Shown here piece after piece: positions 1 through 6,329 of a stretch of 7,275 nt of DNA. The translations under genes were made by a program, and so were the position numbers. Numbering within the stretch: the stretch's first letter is position 1; each line of letters starts with the position of its first letter. Source of the DNA: Anammoximicrobium sp032229885 (GTDB lineage: Bacteria > Planctomycetota > Planctomycetia > Pirellulales > Pirellulaceae); assembly GCA_032229885.1 (NCBI GenBank), contig JAVYAJ010000419.1, positions 1 through 7,275 of the forward strand. Direction: 5' to 3'. The notes below the pieces were generated by a model that did no database searches, had not been told where the DNA came from, and was given only the letters and a program-made list of their open reading frames with translations.

Positions 1-147
1 CCACCGTACCTTCGGTCGCAGCGCCGGGCGCACCGGCGACGGCAGCCACAATGCCACCGGCCGCGACGACCACAGAACCCGAGAAGGCCGCCACCGTGCC
101 TTCGGTCGCGACCCCGGGCGCACCGGCGACGGCAGCCACAACGCCGG
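1..147 (+). repeat. 90-bp (30-residue) tandem repeat in the N-terminal coding region
   Basis: Bases 1-55 match 91-145 with about five mismatches, at an offset of exactly 90 bases. Both copies are read in the same frame and encode ATVPSVAxPGAPATAAT. The first copy is cut by the window edge, so more copies may lie upstream. The second copy has ACG where the first has the ATG at 51, which shows that this ATG is an internal codon. Confidence 0.85.
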
Positions 148-3100
148 ACTCGACGACCGCCGCGCCTGAAACGGTATCGACAACACCTTTGGTCCCGACG
201 ATGACGCTACCGGCAGCCGCCGCCACGATCACACCTGCCACACCTGCCGCGCCTAGCGCCCAACCAGAGACGGCCGCGACGACGCCGGGGGCGCACGCTC
301 TCGCCCCAGCCGCCACAGTCCCGTCATCGGCGGCGACCGTCGAGCTTGAACAGGCCATGACGCAGCCGGGCGCCGGAGCCGTTGCGACGCCCGAGATGGG
401 AACGACCGCCCCGCCTGCCGCGGCAACCGCTGCGCCAGAGACGGCGCCCGCTGCGCCAGAGACGGCCGCAACGCAACCGGCGACCGCGGCGTCGGCCGCG
501 TCTGCCGCTCGCGACCCGGCACAGCCGCTGCCGTCTGTAACCGCGGGACTGTTGCGTTTTCAATTTGACGGCGCGCCTTGGAAAGACGTACTGGAATGGC
601 TGGCGCAGCAGGCCGGCTTGTCGCTGGCCGTCGAGACGTTGCCGCCCGGCTCGTTTACCTATCGCGACGATCGTTCGTACACGCTCGACCAGGCATTGGA
701 CCTGCTGAACAGCTATCTGTTGACCAAAGGCTATACATTGATTCGCCGGGATCGGATCCTGCTCGTGCTGGACGTGGAAAACACGATCCCCGAGGAGCTG
801 GTGACTCTGGTGACCACAGAGGAGCTCGACACGCGCGGCCGGTTCGAGCTGGTCAAATGTCTCTTTCCGTTGGCCCAGATGAAGCCCGAGGACGCGGCGG
901 CGATGATCCGCGACTTTCTCGGCCCACAGGGACAGGTGATTCCATTCCCCCGAGCGCGCCAGATCTTGGTGACCGAGACGGCGGGCAAATTGCGAACGAT
1001 TCGCGATATGATCCGCCGCGTCGAAGAGGGGGGCGAGAACATCGCCGAGTTCACGTTGCAGCACGTCACTTCGGAAGAGTTCCTGTCGATCGCCCGTCCG
1101 TTGTTGGGATTGCCGCAGGGACAGAACTCGAGCAACGACATCAGCCTCTCGATCGATCTACTCGGCACGCGGATCTGGGCGTCTGGCAATCCGGACAAGC
1201 TGCAGTTGCTTCGCGATCTGCTCGTCAAAATCGACAAGCCGTCGGCGGCCGAAGCGGGCGAGGCCAAGCAGCCCGAGCAGTTGCAGCTCGCCACGTACTT
1301 CATCAAATCAGCCGATCCCCAACTGGTGTTGCGCGTTCTACAGACGCTGTTGGCCGACCTGCCCGGCGTACGTTTAGAAGTGGATTCGACTTCGGGAAAA
1401 ATCATCGCCTGGGCTCGGCCGTCCGAGCAACAGATCATCGAACAGACGCTCAAGCTGCTCGAAGGACAGGATCTACAGTTTGAGATCATTCCGTTGAAAC
1501 GCGTGGACCCGCAGTTGGCCGTGGCGGCGATCAACAAGTTTTTCGGCCTGACCGCGTCCCCGCCCAGCTCGAAGGACGCCGCCGCCAAGCCTTCGTCGGC
1601 GCCGATCGTCGATGGCGACGCCACCACGATGCAATTGTGGGTCCGCGGAACCGTGCTCCAGATCGAGCAGATCAAGGATCTGGTCCAGAAGCTCGAAGGG
1701 CCCGAACCCGACGAGACTTCGGCGACGACGATTCGGACTATTCCTCTGTCCGGGCCGGCGGCGAAATCGGCCTTGGAGACGATCGAGCATTTCTGGAACC
1801 GCAAGAACAAGATCCGGATGGTGACGCCATCCAATCTGACGCCGGGAGACATCAAGCTGCGGACGATCACGCCGCTTGACAAAGACCCGGACAACGACGC
1901 CACCGTCCCGGAAAACGGTGGGGCGTCACAGACTCGACGGCCGTCCGGATCGCCCACGATCGATCCCGCCGACGGGGGCCAGACCCCGGCGGCAGCCGTG
2001 CCGGATCGATCCGCCGAGCGGGGCGGCGAATCGTTCCGCGGCGACGCGGATCGCTCGGCGCGCTTCCAATTTGTCAGCCAGTTGAAACCGGCGGACGAGC
2101 CGGCCCAGGTAGATTCCGCGCAATCCGGCGGCGAGCCGAACGCCGACGAACCCGCCGAGATCCGCGTGGCGGTCACGCCGAGTGGAATCGTCATCGCCTC
2201 GGAAGACACCAAAGCCCTGGACGAGCTCGAGAAACTGTTGCGCACGGTCACCGGTCCGTCCACGGCTCCGAGTCAACGCGAGATAACGGTGTTCTATCTG
2301 AAGTACGCCAAAGCCGACGTGGCGCACCAGTTGTTGCAGGAGGTGCTGGGCGGTCGTACGACGGAGGCTGGCGGTTCGTTGCTGGGCGACATGGCCTCGA
2401 ATCTTTTGGGAGGCGGCTTGCTGGGCGGGCTCGTGGGCGGGTTGGCCGGCGGCGCCAGCAGCAGCGGCAGTACTCCCACGTTGCAGGCCAGCGGCCCGGT
2501 GATGGTCGTCCCGGATCTGCGGCTCAACGCCCTGATCATTCAGGCCAACGTCACCGATCTGGGTTTCATCGAACAGATGCTCCGCGTGATCGACCGCGAG
2601 AGCAGCGTTACGGATGTCGAGACCACTGGCCAGACGCATCTGATCCCGATCATGCACAGCTCGGCGGACGAGGTCGCGACGGTGATCCGACAGGTATTTG
2701 CCGACCGGATGGCTTCGGCCCAGGGCGGCGGGCAGGGCCAGCAACCATCGCCTGAAGATTTTCTGCGAGCGCTGCGCGGACAACGCTCACGGCGCGAGGA
2801 CAATCAAACACGGGGTGAACCGTCGAAGATGACCGTCGGCGTCGACGCGCGCAGCAACTCGGTGATCGTGACCGCTCCGGAACCGCTGTTCCGCCAAGTC
2901 GAACTGTTGGTCCAACAGATCGACCAGCCGGGCAGTCCGGACACGGACTTCGTAACGGTCGTGCCGATCAAAGTCTCCGATCCGCAGGTCATTCAAAAAA
3001 CGCTGAACTCGGTATTGGGCGCTCAAACGAGCCGGACGCGATCGCCGAGTGCGACCGGTCCGACGGGGCCTAGCCCGCCCAGCGGCCAATCGCCGGGGGA

Positions 3101-3242
3101 CATGCAGCGACGGATGGAGTTTTTTCAGCAACTGCGGGGCGCCGGCGGATTTGGAGGTAGTCCTGGTGGCGGGCCAGGCGGATTCCGCGGAAACCCCGGC
3201 GGTGGGTTCAATCGGTCGGGCGGCGGCCAGCGGGGCCGATGA
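3..3242 (+). CDS. Large multi-module secretin N-domain protein lacking a secretin barrel (5' end outside window)
   Basis: The reading frame is open to the left edge, so the true start lies upstream. The ATG at 51 is only a Thr-to-Met change inside a repeat. Residues below count from that ATG. Residues 1-165 are Ala/Pro/Thr-rich and probably disordered. Residues 167-247 resemble the secretin N0/STN domain (FQFDGAPWKDVLEWLAQQAG, then LDQALDLL). Beta-alpha modules like NolW/secretin_N follow at about 265-327, 331-395, 411-472, 475-550, 561-736 (with a roughly 110-residue insert), 744-849 and 861-958, and a half module starts at 966. Typical module starts are YFIKSADPQLVLRVLQTLL and VFYLKYAKADVAHQLLQEVL. 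The tail from about 1020 is Gly-rich. In GspD/PilQ-type secretins such modules form periplasmic rings below an outer-membrane barrel; here the barrel domain is absent. Function is unknown, and a periplasmic scaffold is inferred. The module assignment is by eye; the secretin-N relationship is fairly confident. Confidence 0.85.
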   Translation, partial: TVPSVAAPGAPATAATMPPAATTTEPEKAATVPSVATPGAPATAATTPDSTTAAPETVSTTPLVPTMTLPAAAATITPATPAAPSAQPETAATTPGAHALAPAATVPSSAATVELEQAMTQPGAGAVATPEMGTTAPPAAATAAPETAPAAPETAATQPATAASAASAARDPAQPLPSVTAGLLRFQFDGAPWKDVLEWLAQQAGLSLAVETLPPGSFTYRDDRSYTLDQALDLLNSYLLTKGYTLIRRDRILLVLDVENTIPEELVTLVTTEELDTRGRFELVKCLFPLAQMKPEDAAAMIRDFLGPQGQVIPFPRARQILVTETAGKLRTIRDMIRRVEEGGENIAEFTLQHVTSEEFLSIARPLLGLPQGQNSSNDISLSIDLLGTRIWASGNPDKLQLLRDLLVKIDKPSAAEAGEAKQPEQLQLATYFIKSADPQLVLRVLQTLLADLPGVRLEVDSTSGKIIAWARPSEQQIIEQTLKLLEGQDLQFEIIPLKRVDPQLAVAAINKFFGLTASPPSSKDAAAKPSSAPIVDGDATTMQLWVRGTVLQIEQIKDLVQKLEGPEPDETSATTIRTIPLSGPAAKSALETIEHFWNRKNKIRMVTPSNLTPGDIKLRTITPLDKDPDNDATVPENGGASQTRRPSGSPTIDPADGGQTPAAAVPDRSAERGGESFRGDADRSARFQFVSQLKPADEPAQVDSAQSGGEPNADEPAEIRVAVTPSGIVIASEDTKALDELEKLLRTVTGPSTAPSQREITVFYLKYAKADVAHQLLQEVLGGRTTEAGGSLLGDMASNLLGGGLLGGLVGGLAGGASSSGSTPTLQASGPVMVVPDLRLNALIIQANVTDLGFIEQMLRVIDRESSVTDVETTGQTHLIPIMHSSADEVATVIRQVFADRMASAQGGGQGQQPSPEDFLRALRGQRSRREDNQTRGEPSKMTVGVDARSNSVIVTAPEPLFRQVELLVQQIDQPGSPDTDFVTVVPIKVSDPQVIQKTLNSVLGAQTSRTRSPSATGPTGPSPPSGQSPGDMQRRMEFFQQLRGAGGFGGSPGGGPGGFRGNPGGGFNRSGGGQRGR
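429..466 (+). repeat. 17-bp in-frame direct repeat in the Ala/Pro/Thr-rich region
   Basis: GCTGCGCCAGAGACGGC occurs at 429-445 and again at 450-466, offset by 21 bases (seven codons), encoding a repeated APET. It suggests that the low-complexity region grew by slippage or small duplications. Confidence 0.6.
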
Positions 3243-3270
3243 GATTGCGTAGGCGCGAGCGGACATCTCT

Positions 3271-4119
3271 ATGGATCCGACCAATCGACTCCTTGCCTGG
3301 GCAGCGTACGTAACCGGGGCGGTCCTGATCGGCTCGGGCGCTTATTTTACCTACCACCTATATCGTCAGAACAACGAGTCCGCGCGCCTGCTGCGGATCG
3401 ACGCGGCCGAAGGCGTCGTCTCGCAGCCGGCCGCGACCGCGAATCCTTCGGCAGACGTGCAGGGGGCATCGATCGAACAACTATACCTACAGCGGGCCCA
3501 AATCCGCCGCCTGCAAGCCCTGTTGGAACAGAAGACGCGGTTGGTAGAACAACGAACCGCGCTGTTGGATCAGCGGAACAATGAACAAGCGGCGCTGCGT
3601 GCCGAATTGGATGGCGCCATTGAATTGCTCGGGGCTTTGACGGCCGAGCTTGCGGCTGCGGCCTTGCCTGCCGACGGGTCGGGCAACGGGGCAAAGCTGC
3701 GCAGCGAGCTCGATCGACTGCGAGCCGAAGCAACCAAGAACCGCGAACTCGCGGCTCAACAGCGAGCGGAACTCGAACGTTTGCGGGACGAGATGGGAAC
3801 GACGGACCAGGACATCGCACAACTGCAAATCCAAGCCGTACAGGAGTTCGAGTCCCTGACCGCCGATCATCGGGAGTTCGAGGCCGTGGTGTCCGAGACG
3901 CTGGGACGGATCGGCGCCGAGGCCGTCCCAGCCCTGGTATATCAACTCGCTAGCCCGCGCCCCGAGGTGCGTCAGTGGGCCGCCCGAGCATTAGGCGAGT
4001 TGGGGCCGCTGGCGAAGGACGCGATTCCGCCGCTGCAAGACGAGTTGAAGGACCAGGTCCCCGAGGTGGCCGAAGCGGCCAGAGTCGCCTTGGAGAAAGT
4101 GGCGCCGACGAACAATTGA
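3271..4119 (+). CDS. Single-span membrane protein with coiled coil and C-terminal HEAT-like repeats
   Basis: The protein has 282 residues. Residues 8-28 form one hydrophobic span (LLAWAAYVTGAVLIGSGAYF) that is not followed by an obvious cleavage site, so it is probably an N-terminal anchor. Residues 67-130 and 141-205 are rich in Leu, Glu, Gln and Arg with heptad-like spacing, indicating a long coiled coil broken by a short Gly-rich hinge at 131-140. Residues 209-278 hold two HEAT/PBS-lyase-type helical repeats (IGAEAVPALVYQLASPRPEV, then ALGELGPLAKDAIPPLQ). HEAT repeats generally bind other proteins. The gene starts 28 bases after the secretin-N gene, so co-transcription is likely. Only a weak ribosome site (GAGCGGA at 3257-3263) precedes the ATG. 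It may anchor or organise the upstream protein; that role is inferred. Its stop codon lies inside the first copy of an 18-bp repeat. Confidence 0.88.
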   Translation: MDPTNRLLAWAAYVTGAVLIGSGAYFTYHLYRQNNESARLLRIDAAEGVVSQPAATANPSADVQGASIEQLYLQRAQIRRLQALLEQKTRLVEQRTALLDQRNNEQAALRAELDGAIELLGALTAELAAAALPADGSGNGAKLRSELDRLRAEATKNRELAAQQRAELERLRDEMGTTDQDIAQLQIQAVQEFESLTADHREFEAVVSETLGRIGAEAVPALVYQLASPRPEVRQWAARALGELGPLAKDAIPPLQDELKDQVPEVAEAARVALEKVAPTNN

Positions 4120-4166
4120 GCTGGGCCGGCCAATTGAGCTGGGCCGGCCAATTGAGCTGGGCTGGC
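4113..4166 (+). repeat. Three tandem copies of an 18-bp unit overlapping the 3' end of the HEAT-repeat gene
   Basis: The unit CAATTGAGCTGGGCCGGC occurs at 4113-4130, 4131-4148 and 4149-4166; the third copy has one C-to-T change. It is a chain of small palindromes: CAATTG, AGCT, and GGCCGGCC across the unit junctions. The TGA stop of the preceding gene (4117-4119) is part of copy 1, so the repeat supplies the last bases of that gene. Confidence 0.92.
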
Positions 4167-4194
4167 ATGACGAGCGCGGCGCGATAGGGCGAGA

Positions 4195-4211
4195 TGCTCG
4201 AGATTCGAGCA
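4195..4211 (+). other. Short perfect hairpin downstream of the HEAT-repeat gene
   Basis: TGCTCGA and TCGAGCA form a 7-bp perfect stem around a GAT loop, 75 bases after the stop codon. No T-run follows, so it is not a standard intrinsic terminator. It could limit 3' decay of the upstream message or be chance. Confidence 0.35.
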
Positions 4212-4225
4212 AAGACGGCCTGCCG

Positions 4226-4553
4226 CAATTGGGCTGGGTGTCGTACAGTGGAAACGCGCTCGAGGCAAACCGACCGTCCAAAGCCGCTTGCTGTCTGCGC
4301 CGGAGCATAGGCTGCAAGCTCCGACGCGTGTTTGTCAACGGTCCGGACGTTGTGTCGAGTTGCCGGTCGGACCGAGTTTTGCAAGGACGCTTGGTTCGTG
4401 GGTGGCATTTCAAGTTCTGGTTGGTTTGTCGTTCGTGTGGTCCGGACGTTGTTTTCCGCGGCGATGGGCCTCGGCCACTCGTCACCGAACCGCCCCGGCG
4501 GCAGTTATGATTGCGAGCCGACGTTGTAGGGGATTGTTGATCCAATTGAGCTG
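4226..4553 (+). repeat. Isolated copies of the CAATTGAGCTG core in the spacer
   Basis: The core of the tandem 18-bp unit recurs as CAATTGGGCTGGG at 4226-4238 (one mismatch over 13 bases) and as CCAATTGAGCTG at 4542-4553 (12-base exact match to the junction of the tandem copies). I saw no other copy in the coding parts of this window, so the motif seems confined to this spacer. Confidence 0.7.
4340..4452 (+). repeat. 14-bp direct repeat with palindromic core
   Basis: GGTCCGGACGTTGT occurs at 4340-4353 and again at 4439-4452, 99 bases apart. Each contains the 8-bp palindrome GTCCGGAC, and the related CGGTCGGACCG lies between them at about 4364-4374. Such paired palindromes can be operators, but no regulator is known here. 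Confidence 0.6.
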
Positions 4554-4567
4554 ATTGGGCGTAAGAT
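4537..4567 (+). promoter_or_regulatory. Weak candidate promoter for the EF-hand gene
   Basis: TTGATC (4537-4542) and TAAGAT (4562-4567) each match the sigma-70 boxes at four of six positions, with a long 19-base spacing. The isolated CCAATTGAGCTG motif lies between the boxes. The position suits the downstream gene, but the match is poor. Confidence 0.25.
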
Positions 4568-4630
4568 GGTGTTTGCCACACCGTTATGAACACTCGGAAC
4601 CGGTTCCAGACAACGGGTAAAACCAGAACG

Positions 4631-6052
4631 ATGCGATCGACGAAAACAATCTACTGGTCATTCGCCGTATTTTCCGCGCTTACGCTCGGCCCGTCTTGGG
4701 TCGCCGCCCAGGGACCGATGGATTTTCTGCGGCGCGCCGACGAGAACGGGAACGGGATGATCGACCCGTCGGAGCTGGAAGGCCGAATGGGCGGGTTTAT
4801 TCGACGGATGGCCGAGAACAACCCAAGGATTGATCTATCTCGCCCCATTCCGCTAGACCAGCTTTCGGCCGAGTTCGCCCGGATGCGCGAAGAGCGGTCG
4901 CGCGATGGGGGCGGATCTTTCGGCGGCCGTCCGTCGTTCGGTGGAGGGCCGCCCGGCGGAGGCGGCGAGCGTTGGGGGGGGCCGCGCGGCGAGCGCTGGG
5001 ACGGAGAGCGGGGCGGCGAGCGTTGGGGGGGACGTGGCAGCAACGCGGATAGCGGCCGGTCCGAACCCGATTACGGCCCGCCAGGGCCGCGCGCCACGAA
5101 AGTTGCTCCGCTGGTGCCTGGCTTTGGCGTGGAAAGCGTCGCCGTTGCACCGCCCGGGTTCGGGGCCGAGGCCCAATTGTTTACGGTCACGATCACGGAC
5201 GAAGATCGGCGCGAAGCGGAGCGAGCGTTCCGTTATTACGATCGGAATCAGGATGGCAAAATCGACGCCGACGAGATGAAGAACGGCCGCTATGGGGCGG
5301 ACCTGCCCATGTACGATCGAAACCGCGACGGCGTGATTACGCTCAACGAAATGGAATACCGTTTTGCCCGGCGGCGTCTGGAAAACGGGCAAGACAACCG
5401 TCAAGCTTCGGCCGGGCCGGGTGGCGATCGACGCGAATCGCGGCAGCAAAACGGACCATCGGATCGCGATGGCGACCGAGCCGACTCGAACGGCAAGGCC
5501 GCCATCAAATCCTATCGACGGGCGCCGATGGTCGAGCAATTGCCGAAAGGGCTGCCCGATTGGTTCGCTCGAGACGACGCCGATGGCGATGGCCAGGTAT
5601 CCATGCACGAGTTTTCGACATCCTGGACCGAAGCGCTGCTGTCCGACTATCAGCAGTTCGACCTCAACGGCGACGGGCTGATCACCCCCGCGGAATGTCT
5701 CGCGGCGATCGAGAAGGGGGCGGTGCGCGGCAACAGCGTCGCCAGGGCCACCGGCAGCGCGGCGGCAAACGCATCGACCGACGCCAGTGCATCGTCGTCA
5801 GCCGACGCCGCAGCGTCGTCCGGCACAGACGGAGCCTCGGCCGCAGCCGCGGATGCTTCGCCCGGGTTGAAGATCGATCCGCGATATATCGAGTATTTCA
5901 AGAAAGTGTTTGCCAAGTATGACGCCAACGGCGATGGGGCGCTGACCGCCAACGAATGGGCGAGCATGTCGAAGGATCCGACTCCGGCCGACACGGATCG
6001 CAATGGGCGAATCACGCTCGAAGAATTTGCTCGCTGGCAGATGCAACGCTAG
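4631..6052 (+). CDS. Exported protein with seven EF-hand calcium-binding loops
   Basis: From the ATG at 4631 the protein has 473 residues and begins with a typical signal peptide: Arg/Lys n-region, hydrophobic core, likely cleavage near VAAQ (residues 24-27). An in-frame ATG at 4586 would add 15 residues and make the n-region unusually long; neither start has a clear ribosome site. Canonical 12-residue EF-hand loops lie at 37-48 (DENGNGMIDPSE), 204-215, 229-240, 316-327, 344-355, 431-442 and 454-465, each ending in Glu, with Asp at position 1 and Gly at position 6. Loops 2/3, 4/5 and 6/7 pair like normal EF-hand lobes; the first is single. Residues 92-137 are Gly/Arg-rich with GERW three times, and 369-412 are an Ala/Ser linker. 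Calcium binding outside the cytoplasm is well supported; the partner is unknown. The gene stands 466-511 bases from its upstream neighbour, so it may have its own promoter. Confidence 0.9.
   Translation: MRSTKTIYWSFAVFSALTLGPSWVAAQGPMDFLRRADENGNGMIDPSELEGRMGGFIRRMAENNPRIDLSRPIPLDQLSAEFARMREERSRDGGGSFGGRPSFGGGPPGGGGERWGGPRGERWDGERGGERWGGRGSNADSGRSEPDYGPPGPRATKVAPLVPGFGVESVAVAPPGFGAEAQLFTVTITDEDRREAERAFRYYDRNQDGKIDADEMKNGRYGADLPMYDRNRDGVITLNEMEYRFARRRLENGQDNRQASAGPGGDRRESRQQNGPSDRDGDRADSNGKAAIKSYRRAPMVEQLPKGLPDWFARDDADGDGQVSMHEFSTSWTEALLSDYQQFDLNGDGLITPAECLAAIEKGAVRGNSVARATGSAAANASTDASASSSADAAASSGTDGASAAAADASPGLKIDPRYIEYFKKVFAKYDANGDGALTANEWASMSKDPTPADTDRNGRITLEEFARWQMQR
4961..5031 (+). repeat. 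Direct repeat with G-runs encoding the GERWGG segment
   Basis: A 20-base match at 4961-4980 and 5012-5031 encodes GGERWGG in the same frame, with a diverged third copy (GCGAGCGCTGGG) between them. The copies end in runs of eight G (4974-4981) and seven G (5025-5031). The third GERW has come from the same small duplication process. Confidence 0.7.
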
Positions 6053-6150
6053 GGCGGGCGTGGCGATTTCGACCAACGCGCCGACGCGAGACGTGCGCCG
6101 CGCAACGGAAACGGGCGAACGATCCGATGGGATGCTGGACTATGAGATGC

Positions 6151-6164
6151 GCGACGCGCGTCGC
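6151..6164. other. 14-bp perfect palindrome in the spacer before the LTxxQ gene
   Basis: GCGACGCGCGTCGC reads the same on both strands. It lies 166 bases before the next start codon, in a 277-base spacer (6053-6329) without a supported gene. It could be an operator, but in GC-rich DNA chance is not excluded. Confidence 0.35.
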
Positions 6165-6215
6165 CAGCGCGATCGAGAAACGGGCTTCGTTGTGATTACA
6201 GGGAACATTTCGTGG

Positions 6216-6251
6216 CAGCCGACGGGGAAAGGGCACACAGTGCGTCGGCTG
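6216..6251 (+). other. Hairpin in the probable leader of the LTxxQ gene
   Basis: CAGCCGACG (6216-6224) pairs perfectly with CGTCGGCTG (6243-6251) around an 18-base loop. A run of seven T and five C follows only at 6271-6282, too far for a standard terminator. It may be a leader structure or a weak end for the EF-hand transcript. Confidence 0.35.
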
Positions 6252-6315
6252 GGACGGTCGGCGAGATTCCTTTTTTTCCCCCGCCAAGCGTCGTGCCGCG
6301 GTTTGGCCGGGAACC

Positions 6316-6320
6316 AGGAG
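6316..6320 (+). promoter_or_regulatory. Ribosome binding site deciding the start at 6330
   Basis: AGGAG lies nine bases before the ATG at 6330, the clearest Shine-Dalgarno match in the window. It sets the start at 6330 and not at the in-frame ATG at 6003, which overlaps the EF-hand gene. Confidence 0.75.
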
Positions 6321-6329
6321 CGGGAGGCG

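Larger units (their letters stand above)
4120..4585. other. 466-base repeat-rich spacer with no supported gene
   Basis: Short reading frames here (such as 4229-4510) overlap each other in different frames, are rich in Cys, Arg and Trp, and lack domains and ribosome sites. The stretch between about 4330 and 4460 is richer in T than the flanking genes. The spacer holds tandem 18-bp repeats, scattered copies of their core, a hairpin and a 14-bp direct repeat. An untranslated RNA or control region is possible but not shown. Confidence 0.6.

Noticed and set aside
51..53. ATG as the start of the large gene
   Set aside because: The frame stays open to the window edge and the 90-bp repeat continues through this codon, with ACG at the same place in the next copy. 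There is also no signal peptide after it.
731..2263. 510-residue open frame on the minus strand
   Set aside because: It lies wholly opposite the secretin-N gene, is Ser/Arg-rich without a domain, and is the kind of long shadow frame that GC-rich DNA produces.
1926..2783. 285-residue open frame on the minus strand
   Set aside because: It overlaps the same gene, is Arg/Gln/Ala-rich and shows no recognisable fold or start signal.
4113..4166. CRISPR array
   Set aside because: The 18-bp units are directly adjacent with no spacers between them, and no cas genes are present.
4229..4554. Overlapping short open frames in the spacer (70-93 residues)
   Set aside because: Several frames are open at once, none has a ribosome site, and the translations are rich in Cys, Arg and Trp without domain features.
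6271..6282. Intrinsic terminator at the T7C5 run
   Set aside because: The nearest stable stem ends 19 bases earlier, too far to act with the T-run.
6003..6329. N-terminal extension of the LTxxQ gene to the ATG at 6003
   Set aside because: It would overlap the EF-hand gene, would bury the signal peptide inside the protein, and ignores the good ribosome site before 6330.
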